A model generated the notes under the pieces. The model did no database searches. It worked only from the letters and a program-made list of their open reading frames with translations, and had not been told where the DNA came from. From 3107 sp001483205 (GTDB lineage Bacteria > Pseudomonadota > Alphaproteobacteria > Rhodobacterales > Rhodobacteraceae), in NCBI GenBank assembly GCA_964291375.2, contig OZ219809.1:558001-622000 (forward strand): a stretch of DNA of 64,000 nt, read 5' to 3'. The position numbers and the translations under genes are program-made. Shown here piece after piece: positions 29,401 through 38,799 of this stretch (positions within the stretch are counted from its first letter, which is position 1; the number at the start of each line of letters is the position of its first letter).

Positions 29401-31575
29401 ATGACACAGACCGACTTTCTGAAAGCACCATTCCCCGAGGCGGTCACCCTGCCCGAGGACGCCTTTGCCGGGCCGAAACGGTTCTTCAACCGTGAACTCA
29501 GTTGGCTGGGGTTCAACTGGCGGGTGCTGGAAGAGGCCCGGAACCCGCGGATTCCGCTGCTGGAGCGGCTGCGGTTCCTGTCGATCTCGGCCACCAATCT
29601 GGATGAGTTTTACACCGTTCGCGTTGCCGGTCTGCGCGAACTGGCCCTGTCCGGCAACCAGACCCCGGCGGCGGACGGGCTGTCGCCGACCGAACAGCTT
29701 GTCCTGATCAACGCCGACGCCCGCAACCTGATGGAGCGCCAGCAACAAATCTGGAACGTGCTGCGCCAGGAGATGGAGCAGGCGGGCCTTGTCATTCTGA
29801 CCCGCGCCGACCTGAGCCGGGCCGACAAGACCTGTCTGGAACAGCATTTCCTGACCCAGGTGTTTCCGGTGCTTTCGCCGCTGGCCATCGACCCGGCGCA
29901 CCCGTTTCCGTTCATCCCGAACGCGGGCTTTGCCCTGGCCCTGCATCTGGAGCGCAAATCTGACAAGCGCCCGCTGGAGGCGCTGTTGCCGGTCCCGCAA
30001 CAGATTGACCGCTTCATCGCCCTGCCGTCGGAAAATGGCCGGGAGCGTTTCCTGCCGCTGGAGGAATTGCTGCTGCTGCATCTGAAGGCGATTTTCCCCG
30101 GCTACAGAACCAAAGGCTACTGCACCTTCCGCGTCCTGCGCGACAGCGATCTGGAGGTCGAGGACGAGGCCGAAGATTTGGTGCGGGAATTTGAGGTTGC
30201 CCTGAAACGCCGCCGCCGGGGTCATGTGATCCGGCTGAAGATTTCGGCGGGCGCGCCCGAGGGGTTGCGGGCGCGAATCATGGAAGAACTGCCCGCGACC
30301 GAGAACGAAATGGTCGAAATAGAGGGCATGATCGGGGTTGCCGATCTGAAAGAGCTGGTGCTCGACCATCGCAGTGATCTTTTGTGGCCGCCCTTTACGC
30401 CACGGGTGCCGGAGCGGGTGCAGGACCATGACGGCGACATGTTCGCGGCGATCCGGCAAAAGGACATGCTGTTGCACCACCCCTATGAAACCTTCGACAT
30501 GGTGGTGCGTTTTCTGACCCAGGCGGCGCGCGACCCGGATGTGGTGGCGATCAAGCAGACCCTCTATCGCACCTCGCGCGACAGCCCGATCGTCGATGCG
30601 CTGTGCGAGGCGGCAGAGGCGGGCAAATCCGTCACCGCGCTGGTGGAACTCAAGGCCCGGTTCGACGAGGCCGCGAATATCCGCCAGTCCCGGCGTCTGG
30701 AGCGCGCGGGCGCGCATGTGGTCTATGGATTTATCAACTACAAGACCCACGCCAAAATCTCGACCGTGGTCCGGCGGGAGGGCGAGCAACTGGTGATCTA
30801 TACCCATTACGGCACCGGCAATTATCACCCGATCACCGCCCGCATCTATACCGATCTGTCGCTCTTTACCTGTGACCCGGCACTGGGGCGCGACGCAACC
30901 AGGGTGTTCAACTATTTGTCCGGCTATGCTCAGCCCGAGGTGCTGGAGAATCTGTCAATCTCGCCGATCACGCTGAAAACCGAGCTTCTGGCGCGGATCG
31001 CGGCAGAGGCAGAGCACGCCGCAAATGGCAGACCCGCCGAGATATGGGCAAAGATGAACTCGCTGATTGATCCTGATGTGATCGACGCGCTTTATGCCGC
31101 CGGGCAGGCGGGGGTCAGGATCAGCCTTGTCGTGCGCGGTATCTGTGGCCTGCGCCCCGGCATCCGGGGGCTTTCGGAAAACATCCGGGTGAAGTCCATC
31201 GTCGGGCGATTTCTGGAACATTCCCGCATTGTCTGTTTCGGCAACGGCCATGCCCTGCCGTCCCGCAAGGCGCGGGTCTATATATCGTCGGCTGACTGGA
31301 TGGGGCGTAACCTCAACCGCCGGGTCGAGACGCTGATCGAGGCGACGAACCCGACCGTCAAGGCACAGATCGTCAGCCAGATCATGGCCGCCAACCTTGC
31401 GGATGAGGCGCAAAGCTGGATCATGTCGCCGGAGGGCACCTTTACCCGCCCGGCGTTTTCGGAAACCGACCGGCCCTTCAGTTGTCATCGTTTCTTTATG
31501 GAAAATCCTTCACTGTCGGGACGGGGGACAGCGGGGGCGTCGGATGTGCCGAAACTGACCCATTCCGGTGATTGA
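29401..31575 (+). CDS. ppk: polyphosphate kinase
   Basis: A 724-residue PPK1 that polymerises the ATP gamma-phosphate into polyphosphate. The N-terminal domain starts RFFNRELSWLGFNWRVLEEA, and the head domain follows. The autophosphorylated His is in NYKTHAKISTVV and the second HKD-like motif in SSADWMGRNLNRRVE. Length is normal. The frame ends with a short variable tail rich in Ser/Gly. It lies 87 bp upstream of ppx, its degradative counterpart. Confidence 0.97.
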   Translation: MTQTDFLKAPFPEAVTLPEDAFAGPKRFFNRELSWLGFNWRVLEEARNPRIPLLERLRFLSISATNLDEFYTVRVAGLRELALSGNQTPAADGLSPTEQLVLINADARNLMERQQQIWNVLRQEMEQAGLVILTRADLSRADKTCLEQHFLTQVFPVLSPLAIDPAHPFPFIPNAGFALALHLERKSDKRPLEALLPVPQQIDRFIALPSENGRERFLPLEELLLLHLKAIFPGYRTKGYCTFRVLRDSDLEVEDEAEDLVREFEVALKRRRRGHVIRLKISAGAPEGLRARIMEELPATENEMVEIEGMIGVADLKELVLDHRSDLLWPPFTPRVPERVQDHDGDMFAAIRQKDMLLHHPYETFDMVVRFLTQAARDPDVVAIKQTLYRTSRDSPIVDALCEAAEAGKSVTALVELKARFDEAANIRQSRRLERAGAHVVYGFINYKTHAKISTVVRREGEQLVIYTHYGTGNYHPITARIYTDLSLFTCDPALGRDATRVFNYLSGYAQPEVLENLSISPITLKTELLARIAAEAEHAANGRPAEIWAKMNSLIDPDVIDALYAAGQAGVRISLVVRGICGLRPGIRGLSENIRVKSIVGRFLEHSRIVCFGNGHALPSRKARVYISSADWMGRNLNRRVETLIEATNPTVKAQIVSQIMAANLADEAQSWIMSPEGTFTRPAFSETDRPFSCHRFFMENPSLSGRGTAGASDVPKLTHSGD

Positions 31576-31611
31576 CCCGGCATCGGGCGGCACGGCACAG
31601 AGGGCACAGGC

Positions 31612-31641
31612 GGCACAGTAAGGCACAGTAAGGCACAGTAG
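31612..31641 (+). repeat. short tandem decamer repeat before ppx
   Basis: Three copies of GGCACAGTAA/G (31612-31641), preceded by two degenerate GGCACAG units. This occupies the short ppk-ppx space ending 21 bp before the ppx start. It may be replication-slippage prone and may affect ppx translation; no function is shown. Confidence 0.7.
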
Positions 31642-31662
31642 GGCGAAAACTGCGGGGGGTGC

Positions 31663-33210
31663 ATGAACGGCAAGGGCGAACCAGTGGCGGATCAGTGGGA
31701 TCCTTTCGATCAGCCGATTTTTGAAGACCCGTCGGCGCGGGCACTGGCGCGGGTGGGGGTGGTGGACATCGGGTCGAACTCCGTGCGTCTGGTGGTGTTT
31801 GACGGGGCCGCCCGCAGCCCGGCCTATTTCTTCAACGAAAAGATCATGTGCGCCCTGGGCGAGGGCCTGTCCGAAACCGGGCGGCTGAACCCTCTGGGGC
31901 GCGAGCGGGCGCTGCACGCGATCCGCCGGTTTCAGCTTTTGGCGCGCAGCATGGACGCGGGTGCGCTGACGGTCGTTGCCACCGCTGCGGTGCGCGAGGC
32001 CGCGGACGGCCCCGATTTCTGTGCCGAGGCCGAACGCGAAACCGGCCTGCGGATTCACGTCATCGACGGGCGGGAAGAGGCGCGGCTGTCAGCCCAGGGG
32101 GTGCTTTTGGGCTGGCCCGAGGCCAGGGGCATGGTCTGCGACATGGGCGGCGCGTCGATGGAACTGGCCGAGGTCTCGGACGGCGAGGTCGGCGCGCGGC
32201 TCACCTCTCCGCTGGGGACGCTGAAGCTCAAGGACATCAGCGGCGGCAGAAAGGGGGCAAAGGCGCATATCCGCGCGGTCCTGCATGACCTGACGGCGCA
32301 GTTGCCGCCGAAACACGGGCGGCTGTTTCTGGTCGGTGGCTCATGGCGCGCCTTTGCCCGGCTGGACATGATGCGGCGCGATTATCCTTTGACGGTTTTG
32401 CACGAATACCGGATGACGGCGAAATCCGTCAGTGCCACGGCGCGGTATATCCGCACCCGTGATCCGGAAGAGCTGCGCGCAGAGACCGGCACGTCGCAGG
32501 CCCGGATGGCGCTTGTCCCCCATGCGGCGCTGGTGCTGGGGGAGCTGATCCGCGCCTACAGGCCGCGCGATATTGCCGTCTCTGCCTACGGTATCCGCGA
32601 GGGCCTGCTCTATGAACAGATGCCTGAGCGGTTGCGCAGGCGCGACCCGCTGCTGGAGGCCTGCCGGTTTGCCGAGGTGCGGGATGCCCGCATTCCCGGT
32701 TTCGGCAAGGCGCTGCATACATTCATCAGGCCGCTGTTTCGCAGGGCGGGCGCGGGCCGGCGCCGGTTGATCAAGGCCGCTTGTCTGCTGCATGATGTGA
32801 CATGGCGGGCACATCCCGATTATCGGGCCGAGGTCTGTTTTGACAACGCCACCCGCGCCAATCTGGGGGGGCTGCGCCATCAGGAGCGGGTATTTCTGGG
32901 GCTTGCCCTGCTGCATCGCTATAAGAACAGCCGAGAGAACAGCCAGTTTCAGCCGCTTTTCGGCCTGTTGTCAGAGCGCGAAATTCGGGATGCCGAGATT
33001 TTGGGCAAGGCGATGCGGTTCGGGGCGATGTTTTCGGTCGAGAACCCGTCCGGCATGGCGGCGCTGAAACTTTATCCCGGAAAGAAACGGCTTGAGCTGA
33101 GGCTGTCGGCGGCGGCGGTGCCGCTTTTCGGCGAGGTGGCACGGGCGCGGCTGGATTCGCTGGCCGGTTCTCTGGGGGTTGAGGTTGTCGTCAAGACCGG
33201 GGGTGGGTAG
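31663..33210 (+). CDS. ppx: exopolyphosphatase, Ppx/GppA family
   Basis: A 515-residue protein. The N-terminal ASKHA phosphatase domain begins RVGVVDIGSNSVRLVVFD, with VVATAAVREAADG, IDGREEARLSAQG and VCDMGGASMELAEV. The C-terminal half is an HD-like helical domain (LIKAACLLHDVTW). It removes phosphate from polyphosphate ends and can also act on pppGpp in relatives. Directly downstream of ppk. The ATG at 31663 gives about 30 residues before the conserved core. Confidence 0.93.
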   Translation: MNGKGEPVADQWDPFDQPIFEDPSARALARVGVVDIGSNSVRLVVFDGAARSPAYFFNEKIMCALGEGLSETGRLNPLGRERALHAIRRFQLLARSMDAGALTVVATAAVREAADGPDFCAEAERETGLRIHVIDGREEARLSAQGVLLGWPEARGMVCDMGGASMELAEVSDGEVGARLTSPLGTLKLKDISGGRKGAKAHIRAVLHDLTAQLPPKHGRLFLVGGSWRAFARLDMMRRDYPLTVLHEYRMTAKSVSATARYIRTRDPEELRAETGTSQARMALVPHAALVLGELIRAYRPRDIAVSAYGIREGLLYEQMPERLRRRDPLLEACRFAEVRDARIPGFGKALHTFIRPLFRRAGAGRRRLIKAACLLHDVTWRAHPDYRAEVCFDNATRANLGGLRHQERVFLGLALLHRYKNSRENSQFQPLFGLLSEREIRDAEILGKAMRFGAMFSVENPSGMAALKLYPGKKRLELRLSAAAVPLFGEVARARLDSLAGSLGVEVVVKTGGG

Positions 33211-33462
33211 GGGCGCGCCGCCCCACCCCATTGAGGGGTGAGACGACGCGGCCCGGTCTTGCGACCGGGCGGGATATTTGGGGAGCGATGCACCCTTATG
33301 CAAAGGTCTCTTCATTGAAATTCCGCTGGTGCGTCCTTGTCAAGACCTCTGCATAATGGCACATCGCCAGCCAAACCGTCCGCCCGGCGCTTGCGCCGGG
33401 CAGCGCCCGCCCCGCCCCATGGCGGGCGCTTCGCTTCCGCCGGGCCGGGCGCTGCCTTTCGG
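33208..33462. repeat. mixed repeat block after ppx (second family plus partial MITE-like ends)
   Basis: The 353-bp convergent space after ppx contains, in order: a second-family copy (33208-33272, with CCACCCCATTGAGGGG and CGGCCCGGTCTTGCGACCGGGCG palindromes); a right-type terminus CCTTATGCAAAGGTCTC near 33292-33310; and a left-half copy J starting AAGACCTCTGCATAATGGC at 33342 and running through GCCGGGCAGCGCCCGCCCC to about 33462. The remainder to 33563 shows nothing recognisable. No gene is supported. Confidence 0.7.
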
Positions 33463-33563
33463 ATCATCCGTGCTCACGTCGCCACCAGACAGGATCAGGT
33501 TCGGAAATTGAAATCAATTCACGGTTCTCAGGCCACACCCCGGCCATATCGCGGGAAACCGCT

Positions 33564-33908
33564 CTATATCTCCGTCTCTCCGTCATTATGCGGCGGGGCA
33601 ACCTGCAAGGGTATCCTGCGGCGGATGATGATGTCGCCGCTCGGCAACATCTCCGGCAGGTGATAGGTTGTCATCCCGCCGATCAGTGCGCGCAGTTCCT
33701 CCAGCGCTGCGGTCATGTCATCGGCCAGCCTGCCCGGACCACCCGGCCCGTCCGGATCATCAAGGGCGGTGATCATCTCTTCCATCAGGCGGCGGATGAG
33801 GGCCTTCGCGCCGTCCTCAAGCAGATCGGGGCCGCCGGTCTCTTCCCCGGCTCCGGCCACCGAGGCCGCCACCCCTGCGGCAAGCGCGATAGTCACGAGC
33901 ATTCTCAT
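33564..33908 (-). CDS. small exported protein of unknown function
   Basis: A 114-residue protein with a short signal peptide (MRMLVTIALAAGVAASVAGA). The body is predicted helical and rich in Leu/Glu/Met (ALIRRLMEEMITALDD, DDMTAALEELRALIGGM). It ends in a conserved-looking strand, HLPEMLPSGDIIIRRRIP. This C-terminal pattern appears in small periplasmic proteins of Rhodobacteraceae as I remember them, but no named family or function is known to me. The start at 33908 or the Met two codons later (33902) both give a signal peptide. Repeat copy D lies upstream. Confidence 0.65.
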   Translation of the reverse strand: MRMLVTIALAAGVAASVAGAGEETGGPDLLEDGAKALIRRLMEEMITALDDPDGPGGPGRLADDMTAALEELRALIGGMTTYHLPEMLPSGDIIIRRRIPLQVAPPHNDGETEI

Positions 33909-33960
33909 GCCACTGATAAGAGCATGTCCGGCGCGCGCCTTCAAGACCGGCGGGTAATAT

Positions 33961-34177
33961 AGAAGACCTCTGTATAAGGCTGTATCGCCCCCCAAATGTC
34001 CCGCCCGGCGCTTGCTGCCCAAGCAGCGCCTGCCTGCCCCCCGGCAGGCGCTCAAAACGCCTCAATAAGCCGAAGCGTATGGATTTTATGGGAAAGCCAT
34101 CGCCAATGTGGGCTGTCGAGAAAAGCGCCTGCTCAGGCAGGCGGCTGCCCGGCTCGGTCAAAATGCAGAGGTCTTTT
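33961..34177 (-). repeat. MITE-like interspersed repeat, copy D
   Basis: About 217 bp, reverse orientation. Left end AAGACCTCTGTATAAGG, right end AAAATGCAGAGGTCTTTT. The interior matches copies C and E: GCCCAAGCAGCGCCTGCC, CCCCCGGCAGGCGC, the GATTTTATGG..AGCCATCGCCAAT core, and GCTCAGGCAGGCGGCTGCC. It lies between two minus-strand genes. Confidence 0.85.
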
Positions 34178-34195
34178 CAGGGACAGGCCTCCCCC

Positions 34196-34879
34196 TCATG
34201 CCGCGCGGCTTGCCCTGATCTCTTCCCACGCCCGGTTAATCGCCATCGCCCGTGCCTCGGCGAGCTTCACCGCCTCCTCCGGCACACCGCACGCCATCAC
34301 CAGATCGGGGTGGTGCTCCCGGATCAACTGTCGCCAGAGGCGGCGAATATCCTCTGTCGCCATCTCCGGCGAGGCCCCCAGCACCGCGTATGGGTCAGGC
34401 TCTGCATCCGGCACAAAACGGGTGCGCAGGCCGCGAAAGGTCGCCTCATCCATGCCGAAAATCTCTGCCACCTGATGCAGAAAGTCGTCCTCTTTCGGGT
34501 GGTATTCGCCATCGGCCATCGCGATATGAAACAGCCCCTCCAGCAGGTAGCACAGGGTGCGGTCTTCGCTGCGGAACATCCGGCTGATGCGCCCGGCATA
34601 GTCCCGAAAGCCCGCCACATCCCGCCGGGCGAGGTTGAAGACCTTCGCCGCCTGCGCTTCGTCTTCGGGGGCGATGTGAAATACCTCCCGGAACGCCGTC
34701 ACCTCGTCGCGGGTGACCCGGCCATCGGCCTTGGCCATCTTTGCGCCGAGCGCGATCACGGCGATGGTGAAGGCGACCGACCGTTCGGGTGGTGTGCGCA
34801 GCAGGTCGAACACCGCCGACAGGCTCTCGCCCTTTGCCAGTGCCTCCAGCGCCTTTGATATGCGGACCCAGACCGACAT
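34196..34879 (-). CDS. TerB-DnaJ co-chaperone-like protein (DjlA-type, soluble)
   Basis: A 227-residue protein. The N-terminal TerB-like helical domain (about 30-155) has two acidic repeats (LGAKMAKADGRVTRDEV and IAMADGEYHPKEDDFL). The C-terminal J-domain (about 165-225) carries the essential HPD in REHHPDLVMA. This is the DjlA arrangement without the N-terminal transmembrane helix. It probably stimulates DnaK ATPase on a specific client. The J-domain sits at the extreme C-terminus, as in DjlA. Minus-strand cluster with the genes on either side. Confidence 0.87.
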   Translation of the reverse strand: MSVWVRISKALEALAKGESLSAVFDLLRTPPERSVAFTIAVIALGAKMAKADGRVTRDEVTAFREVFHIAPEDEAQAAKVFNLARRDVAGFRDYAGRISRMFRSEDRTLCYLLEGLFHIAMADGEYHPKEDDFLHQVAEIFGMDEATFRGLRTRFVPDAEPDPYAVLGASPEMATEDIRRLWRQLIREHHPDLVMACGVPEEAVKLAEARAMAINRAWEEIRASRAA

Positions 34880-34921
34880 GGGCCGACTTTACCCCGCCCG
34901 GCGCACGCCTGTAAGACGAAA

Positions 34922-35422
34922 TCAGAGAAATTTCTGCATCAGGATCAGATCGTGCCAGCGATCGAATTTCCGTCCGACTTTGCAAAGCCGCGCGGCCTCG
35001 GCATATCCCATGCGCCGGTGAAAGGCGATGCTGTCGGTGTTTTCGGCACTGACCCCGGCAAAGATGGTATGCCCGCCCCGCCTGCGGGCGTGGTCTTCGA
35101 TGGCGCGGATGAGGGCGCGGCCTGCCCCCCGCCCCGCGGCCTTTGGCGCGACATAGAGCGTGTGCTCAAAGGTGTGGCGATAGCCGGAGCCACAACCGGA
35201 GCCGCCGCGAAACGGGCCGTAACAGGCGAAGCCGCAGACCTGTCTGTCTGTCTCTGCCACCAGAAAACACCCCCCCGCTGATCGCCTGTCGCGGATGATC
35301 TGCGCCAGTGTGTCGGGGGTGCGTTCGGTGCTGTCAAAGGTCGCCGCGCTGTCGCGGATGAACAGGTTCCAGATTGCCGCGATGGTCGGGATGTCCGCGC
35401 GCCGGGCGTCTCTGATCCGCAT
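34922..35422 (-). CDS. GNAT N-acetyltransferase, phosphinothricin acetyltransferase-like
   Basis: A 166-residue GNAT. It begins MRIRDARRADIPTIAAIWN, has EHTLYVAPKAAGRGAGRALI (acetyl-CoA-binding Q/RxxGxG/A), and ends FHRRMGYAEAARLCKVGRKFDRWHDLILMQK. That ending is typical of the PAT/MddA (methionine sulfoximine) group. The substrate is unknown. The start at 35422 matches the family N-terminus. It lies 23 bp downstream of the DUF1244 gene. Confidence 0.87.
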   Translation of the reverse strand: MRIRDARRADIPTIAAIWNLFIRDSAATFDSTERTPDTLAQIIRDRRSAGGCFLVAETDRQVCGFACYGPFRGGSGCGSGYRHTFEHTLYVAPKAAGRGAGRALIRAIEDHARRRGGHTIFAGVSAENTDSIAFHRRMGYAEAARLCKVGRKFDRWHDLILMQKFL

Positions 35423-35445
35423 CGGGGTGCCTTTACCGGGAAAGA

Positions 35446-35736
35446 TCAGCCGTGAGACCGGGCGAACGCGGCTTTCTGCGCTTCCGTCGCTTGCCCCTGA
35501 AACCGCCGTTTCCATTCCTCATAGGCCATGCCATAGAACGCCTCTCGCCCTTCGTCCTTTGTCATCGCGATGCCGCGCGCATTCGCGGCCTCCTGATACC
35601 AGCGCGACAGGCAGTTGCGGCAGAAACCGGCCAGGTTCATCAGGTCGATATTCTGCACCTCGGGCCGTGCGGCCAGGTGATCGCGCAGGCGGCGAAAGGC
35701 GGCGGCCTCCAGTTCCGTTGTGGTCTTTTCGTCCAT
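35446..35736 (-). CDS. DUF1244 family protein
   Basis: A 96-residue protein of the DUF1244 family, restricted largely to proteobacteria. It has the conserved block NIDLMNLAGFCRNCLSRWY with its two Cys, followed by EGREAFYGMAYEEWK. The fold is a small helical bundle; function is unknown. It forms a tight minus-strand cluster with the acetyltransferase and the N-formylglutamate amidohydrolase. Confidence 0.92.
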   Translation of the reverse strand: MDEKTTTELEAAAFRRLRDHLAARPEVQNIDLMNLAGFCRNCLSRWYQEAANARGIAMTKDEGREAFYGMAYEEWKRRFQGQATEAQKAAFARSHG

Positions 35737-35775
35737 TGTCGTTCTCCTCTGGCCAAGAATTTGGTCACGCTCCGG

Positions 35776-36534
35776 TCACGCCCCGGCGGCAGCCAGTGCG
35801 TCCTTCAGCATCGGGGCCAGCCGTGCGGCCCAGGCCGCTTGCCGCGCCCCGGTTGCAATCAGGTCGTTGCGAATCTCGATCATCACGTTCGGGTGGCCGT
35901 TGCGGATCGCGTGTCGGTTGATCGAATCGCCTTCCAGATGCCCGCTGTAAGGCTCATTCGCACCAACGCAAAGGTCAGGCTCGGCCCGCAGCCGCTCAAG
36001 AAGGGGCAAGGCAAGCCGCGTATCATCGCCATAGAGCAACCCCACATGCCAGGGGCGGGGCGCACGACCGGCAAGCTGCGGTGTAAAGCTGTGGACCGCC
36101 ACCATCACCGGGGAGTGCCGCGCCGCCAGCGCCTCGGCGACCGCCCGGTGATAGGGGCGGTAAAAAGCATTCAGCCGCCGTTCGCGCTCTGCTGCGTCCA
36201 CATGGCGATTCGCCGGGATGATGGCCCCGTCGGACAGTTTCATCACCAGAGTCGGGTCATTCTCGGCCCGGTTCGGGTCAATCACCAGACGGGAAAAACC
36301 GCACAGAACCGCCGGGGCACCCAGCCGCCCGGCAAGCGCCCGCGCCACCCCCGCCGCACCCACGTCATAGGCAATGTGACGCGCCATATCCCCGGCCCCG
36401 ATCCCCAGATCGCCGCCGTTGATCCACACCGGCACCGTGTTGGCGGCATGGTCGCAGGTCACCATCCAACGCCCGGCGCGACGCGCGCCGATAATGCGAT
36501 AGGGCGGATATGTGTCGGGTTTTTGGAATGTCAT
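35776..36534 (-). CDS. N-formylglutamate amidohydrolase family protein
   Basis: A 252-residue zinc-dependent amidohydrolase of the HutG/FGase family. WMVTCDHAANTVP is the metal-site start, with DPNRAENDPTLV, HSFTP and the C-terminal IEIRNDLI. Without other histidine-utilisation genes nearby, a role in histidine degradation is not assured; many Rhodobacterales carry it as a stand-alone gene. It is divergent from pyk across 130 bp. Confidence 0.88.
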   Translation of the reverse strand: MTFQKPDTYPPYRIIGARRAGRWMVTCDHAANTVPVWINGGDLGIGAGDMARHIAYDVGAAGVARALAGRLGAPAVLCGFSRLVIDPNRAENDPTLVMKLSDGAIIPANRHVDAAERERRLNAFYRPYHRAVAEALAARHSPVMVAVHSFTPQLAGRAPRPWHVGLLYGDDTRLALPLLERLRAEPDLCVGANEPYSGHLEGDSINRHAIRNGHPNVMIEIRNDLIATGARQAAWAARLAPMLKDALAAAGA

Positions 36535-36664
36535 CCGAATGTCGCGTTTCTGAACCAGCCTTCCCTATATCAGCGCGCCGCAAAGCGCCAGTTGCCGGTG
36601 TGGATAAAATGCGCCATAAAACCGGTGGCCCGGCAAGAGCAAGCACAAAGGAGCGACACAAGGT

Positions 36665-38110
36665 ATGAGACGCCAGCGAAACGTCAAGATTGTCGCCACC
36701 CTTGGCCCGGCATCCGATGATTATCAGACGGTCCGCGCCCTGTCCGAGGCCGGGGCCGATGTCTTTCGCCTCAACATGAGCCATGGGGATCAGTCAGAAA
36801 TCAGCCACCGGCACCGGATCATTCGTCAGGTGGAGCGCGATCTGGGCTATCCGATTGCGATCCTGGCCGACCTTCAGGGGCCGAAACTGCGCTGCGGTGT
36901 TTTCGCCAATGACGCGGAGACGCTGGAGGAAGGGCAGGGGTTCCGGTTTGATCTCGACCCGGCGGCGGGGGATGCGACCCGCGTTCACCTGCCGCACGGG
37001 GAAATCTTCGAGGCCCTGAAACCCGGCGCGACGCTTCTGGTCAATGACGGCAAGATTCGCCTGCGGGTGGCCGGGTGCGGCGCGGATTATGCCGATTGCG
37101 TGGTTGAGGTTGGCGGGGTGATCTCTGACCGCAAGGGGGTGAATGTGCCCGATGTGGTGCTGCCCCTTGCCGCCTTGTCGGAAAAGGACCGCAGTGATCT
37201 GGAATTTGTCTGCGGGCTGGGGGTGGACTGGCTGGCTCTGTCTTTCGTGCAGCGGGCATCGGATGTAGAGGAAGCCCGCGCACTGGCCGGGGGGCGCGCG
37301 GCGATTCTGTCCAAGATCGAAAAGCCTGCGGCGGTGAAGAGCTTTGATGAGATTCTGGAGGCGTCCGACGGCATCATGGTTGCGCGCGGCGATCTGGGGG
37401 TGGAGCTGCCGGTGCAGAATGTGCCGCCGATCCAGAAACGCCTGACCCGGGCCTGCCGCCGGGCCGCCAAGCCGGTGATCGTGGCGACCCAGATGCTGGA
37501 ATCGATGATCGAAAGCCCGGTGCCGACCCGTGCCGAGGTTTCCGACGTTGCCACCGCGATCTATGAGGGTGCGGATGCGATCATGCTGTCGGCGGAGTCG
37601 GCGGCGGGCGGCTATCCGGTCGAGGCCGTAACCACCATGAACAATGTGGCGGCTGAGGTCGAGGGCGACCCGACCTATCGTCAGGTGATCGAGGCCAGCC
37701 GCCGGGCCGACCGCACCACCATCGCCGACGGGATCGTGGCGGCGGCGCGCGAAATCGCCGAGACCGCCGATATACGGGCGATTTGCTGCTTTACCCAGTC
37801 GGGCACGACCGCGCTTCTGGTTGCCCGCGAACGGCCCGGCGTTTCCATCGTCGCGCTGACGCCGCTTGTCGGCACCGCCCGCCGCCTGTGCCTGACATGG
37901 GGGGCGCGTTGTGTGCTGACCGGGCCGGTGGACAGGTTCAAGGCGGCGGTCCTCAGCGCCACCCGTGTGGCCCGGATGCTGCGCATCGCCGATGAGCGCG
38001 ATTTTGTCGTGGTCACGGCGGGGGTTCCGTTCAACATACCGGGCACAACCAATATCCTGCGGGTCGCCCCGTGTGACGAATCGCAGCTTTATGCGGCGGA
38101 TTCGGAGTGA
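36665..38110 (+). CDS. pyk: pyruvate kinase
   Basis: A 481-residue glycolytic enzyme. It begins RRQRNVKIVATLGPASDD and has FRLNMSHGD, LADLQGPKLR, ILSKIEKPAAVKSFDEIL, the signature DGIMVARGDLGVELP, and SAESAAGGYPVEAV. The C-terminal allosteric domain is complete. AAAGGAG lies about 11 bp upstream of the start. Followed by repeat copy E. Confidence 0.97.
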   Translation: MRRQRNVKIVATLGPASDDYQTVRALSEAGADVFRLNMSHGDQSEISHRHRIIRQVERDLGYPIAILADLQGPKLRCGVFANDAETLEEGQGFRFDLDPAAGDATRVHLPHGEIFEALKPGATLLVNDGKIRLRVAGCGADYADCVVEVGGVISDRKGVNVPDVVLPLAALSEKDRSDLEFVCGLGVDWLALSFVQRASDVEEARALAGGRAAILSKIEKPAAVKSFDEILEASDGIMVARGDLGVELPVQNVPPIQKRLTRACRRAAKPVIVATQMLESMIESPVPTRAEVSDVATAIYEGADAIMLSAESAAGGYPVEAVTTMNNVAAEVEGDPTYRQVIEASRRADRTTIADGIVAAAREIAETADIRAICCFTQSGTTALLVARERPGVSIVALTPLVGTARRLCLTWGARCVLTGPVDRFKAAVLSATRVARMLRIADERDFVVVTAGVPFNIPGTTNILRVAPCDESQLYAADSE

Positions 38111-38199
38111 TGCAGGGCGGGGCGGGAAGGGAAGGCCGCGCCCCGTGTGATCGGTTGGCGGCGGGCGCTTTTTCTGATAACCCGTGCGGACATTCCGGG

Positions 38200-38414
38200 A
38201 AAGACCTCTGCATAAGGGTGTATCGCTCCCTAAATGCCCCGCCCGGCGGAACGCCGGGCAGCGCCTGCCTGCCCCCCGGCAGGCGCTTATAGATGCCTCA
38301 ACATGTTGAAGCATAAATAACTTTATGGCATGACCATCGCCAATTTGGACTGTCGCAAAAAGCGCCCGCCCAGGCAGGCGGCTGCCCGGCTACGCCATTA
38401 TGCAGAGGTCTTTT
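38200..38414 (-). repeat. MITE-like interspersed repeat, copy E
   Basis: 215 bp, reverse orientation. Left end AAAGACCTCTGCATAAGG, right end CCATTATGCAGAGGTCTTTT. The interior has GCCGGGCAGCGCCTGCCTG, CCCCGGCAGGCGC, the AACTTTATGG..TGACCATCGCCAAT core and CCGCCCAGGCAGGCGG. It is one of the best-preserved copies, with both termini intact. It lies in the 689-bp pyk-rpsA space (38111-38799). Confidence 0.87.
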
Positions 38415-38419
38415 CAGGA

Positions 38420-38530
38420 GGGCGCGCGCCGCCCACCCCATTGAGGGGTAGACGGCGCGGCCCGGTCTGACGACCGGGCGGGATCAGGGCCGGGACTTGG
38501 ACCCAAAATCCGGTCGCCGGGCTATACCGG
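38420..38530 (+). repeat. second palindromic repeat family, best copy
   Basis: About 110 bp directly after copy E. It contains CACCCCATTGAGGGGT, CGGCCCGGTCTGACGACCGG and GGACTTGGACCCAAAATCCGG. Other copies or pieces lie at 13302, 27130, 33208 and 61790. It is almost always next to a MITE-like terminus. The rest of the pyk-rpsA space (38531-38799) includes another GCCCGG..CCGGGCAGCGCC fragment and presumably the rpsA promoter, which was not identified. Confidence 0.7.
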
Positions 38531-38799
38531 CGTATCCGTGGCCAAACCATCCGCCCGGCCCCTGCACCGGGCAGCGCCAACCATCCCCCGACCCCGGCGC
38601 GCTCAAAACGCCTTGCATTCCGCGCGCCACCGGTCTAAACGGCTTCGCCAACAAGGCGATAACACCGCCGCAGGGTGAAAAGAGCGAGCAGGGCCGGAAC
38701 CACCGGCCCTCTTTCACTTTGCGGACGACCGACACCAACCCCGAGACCGGCGGACCCAACCGCCCGGCCTGCAACATGATCAAAGGAAACCAGGAGCAC

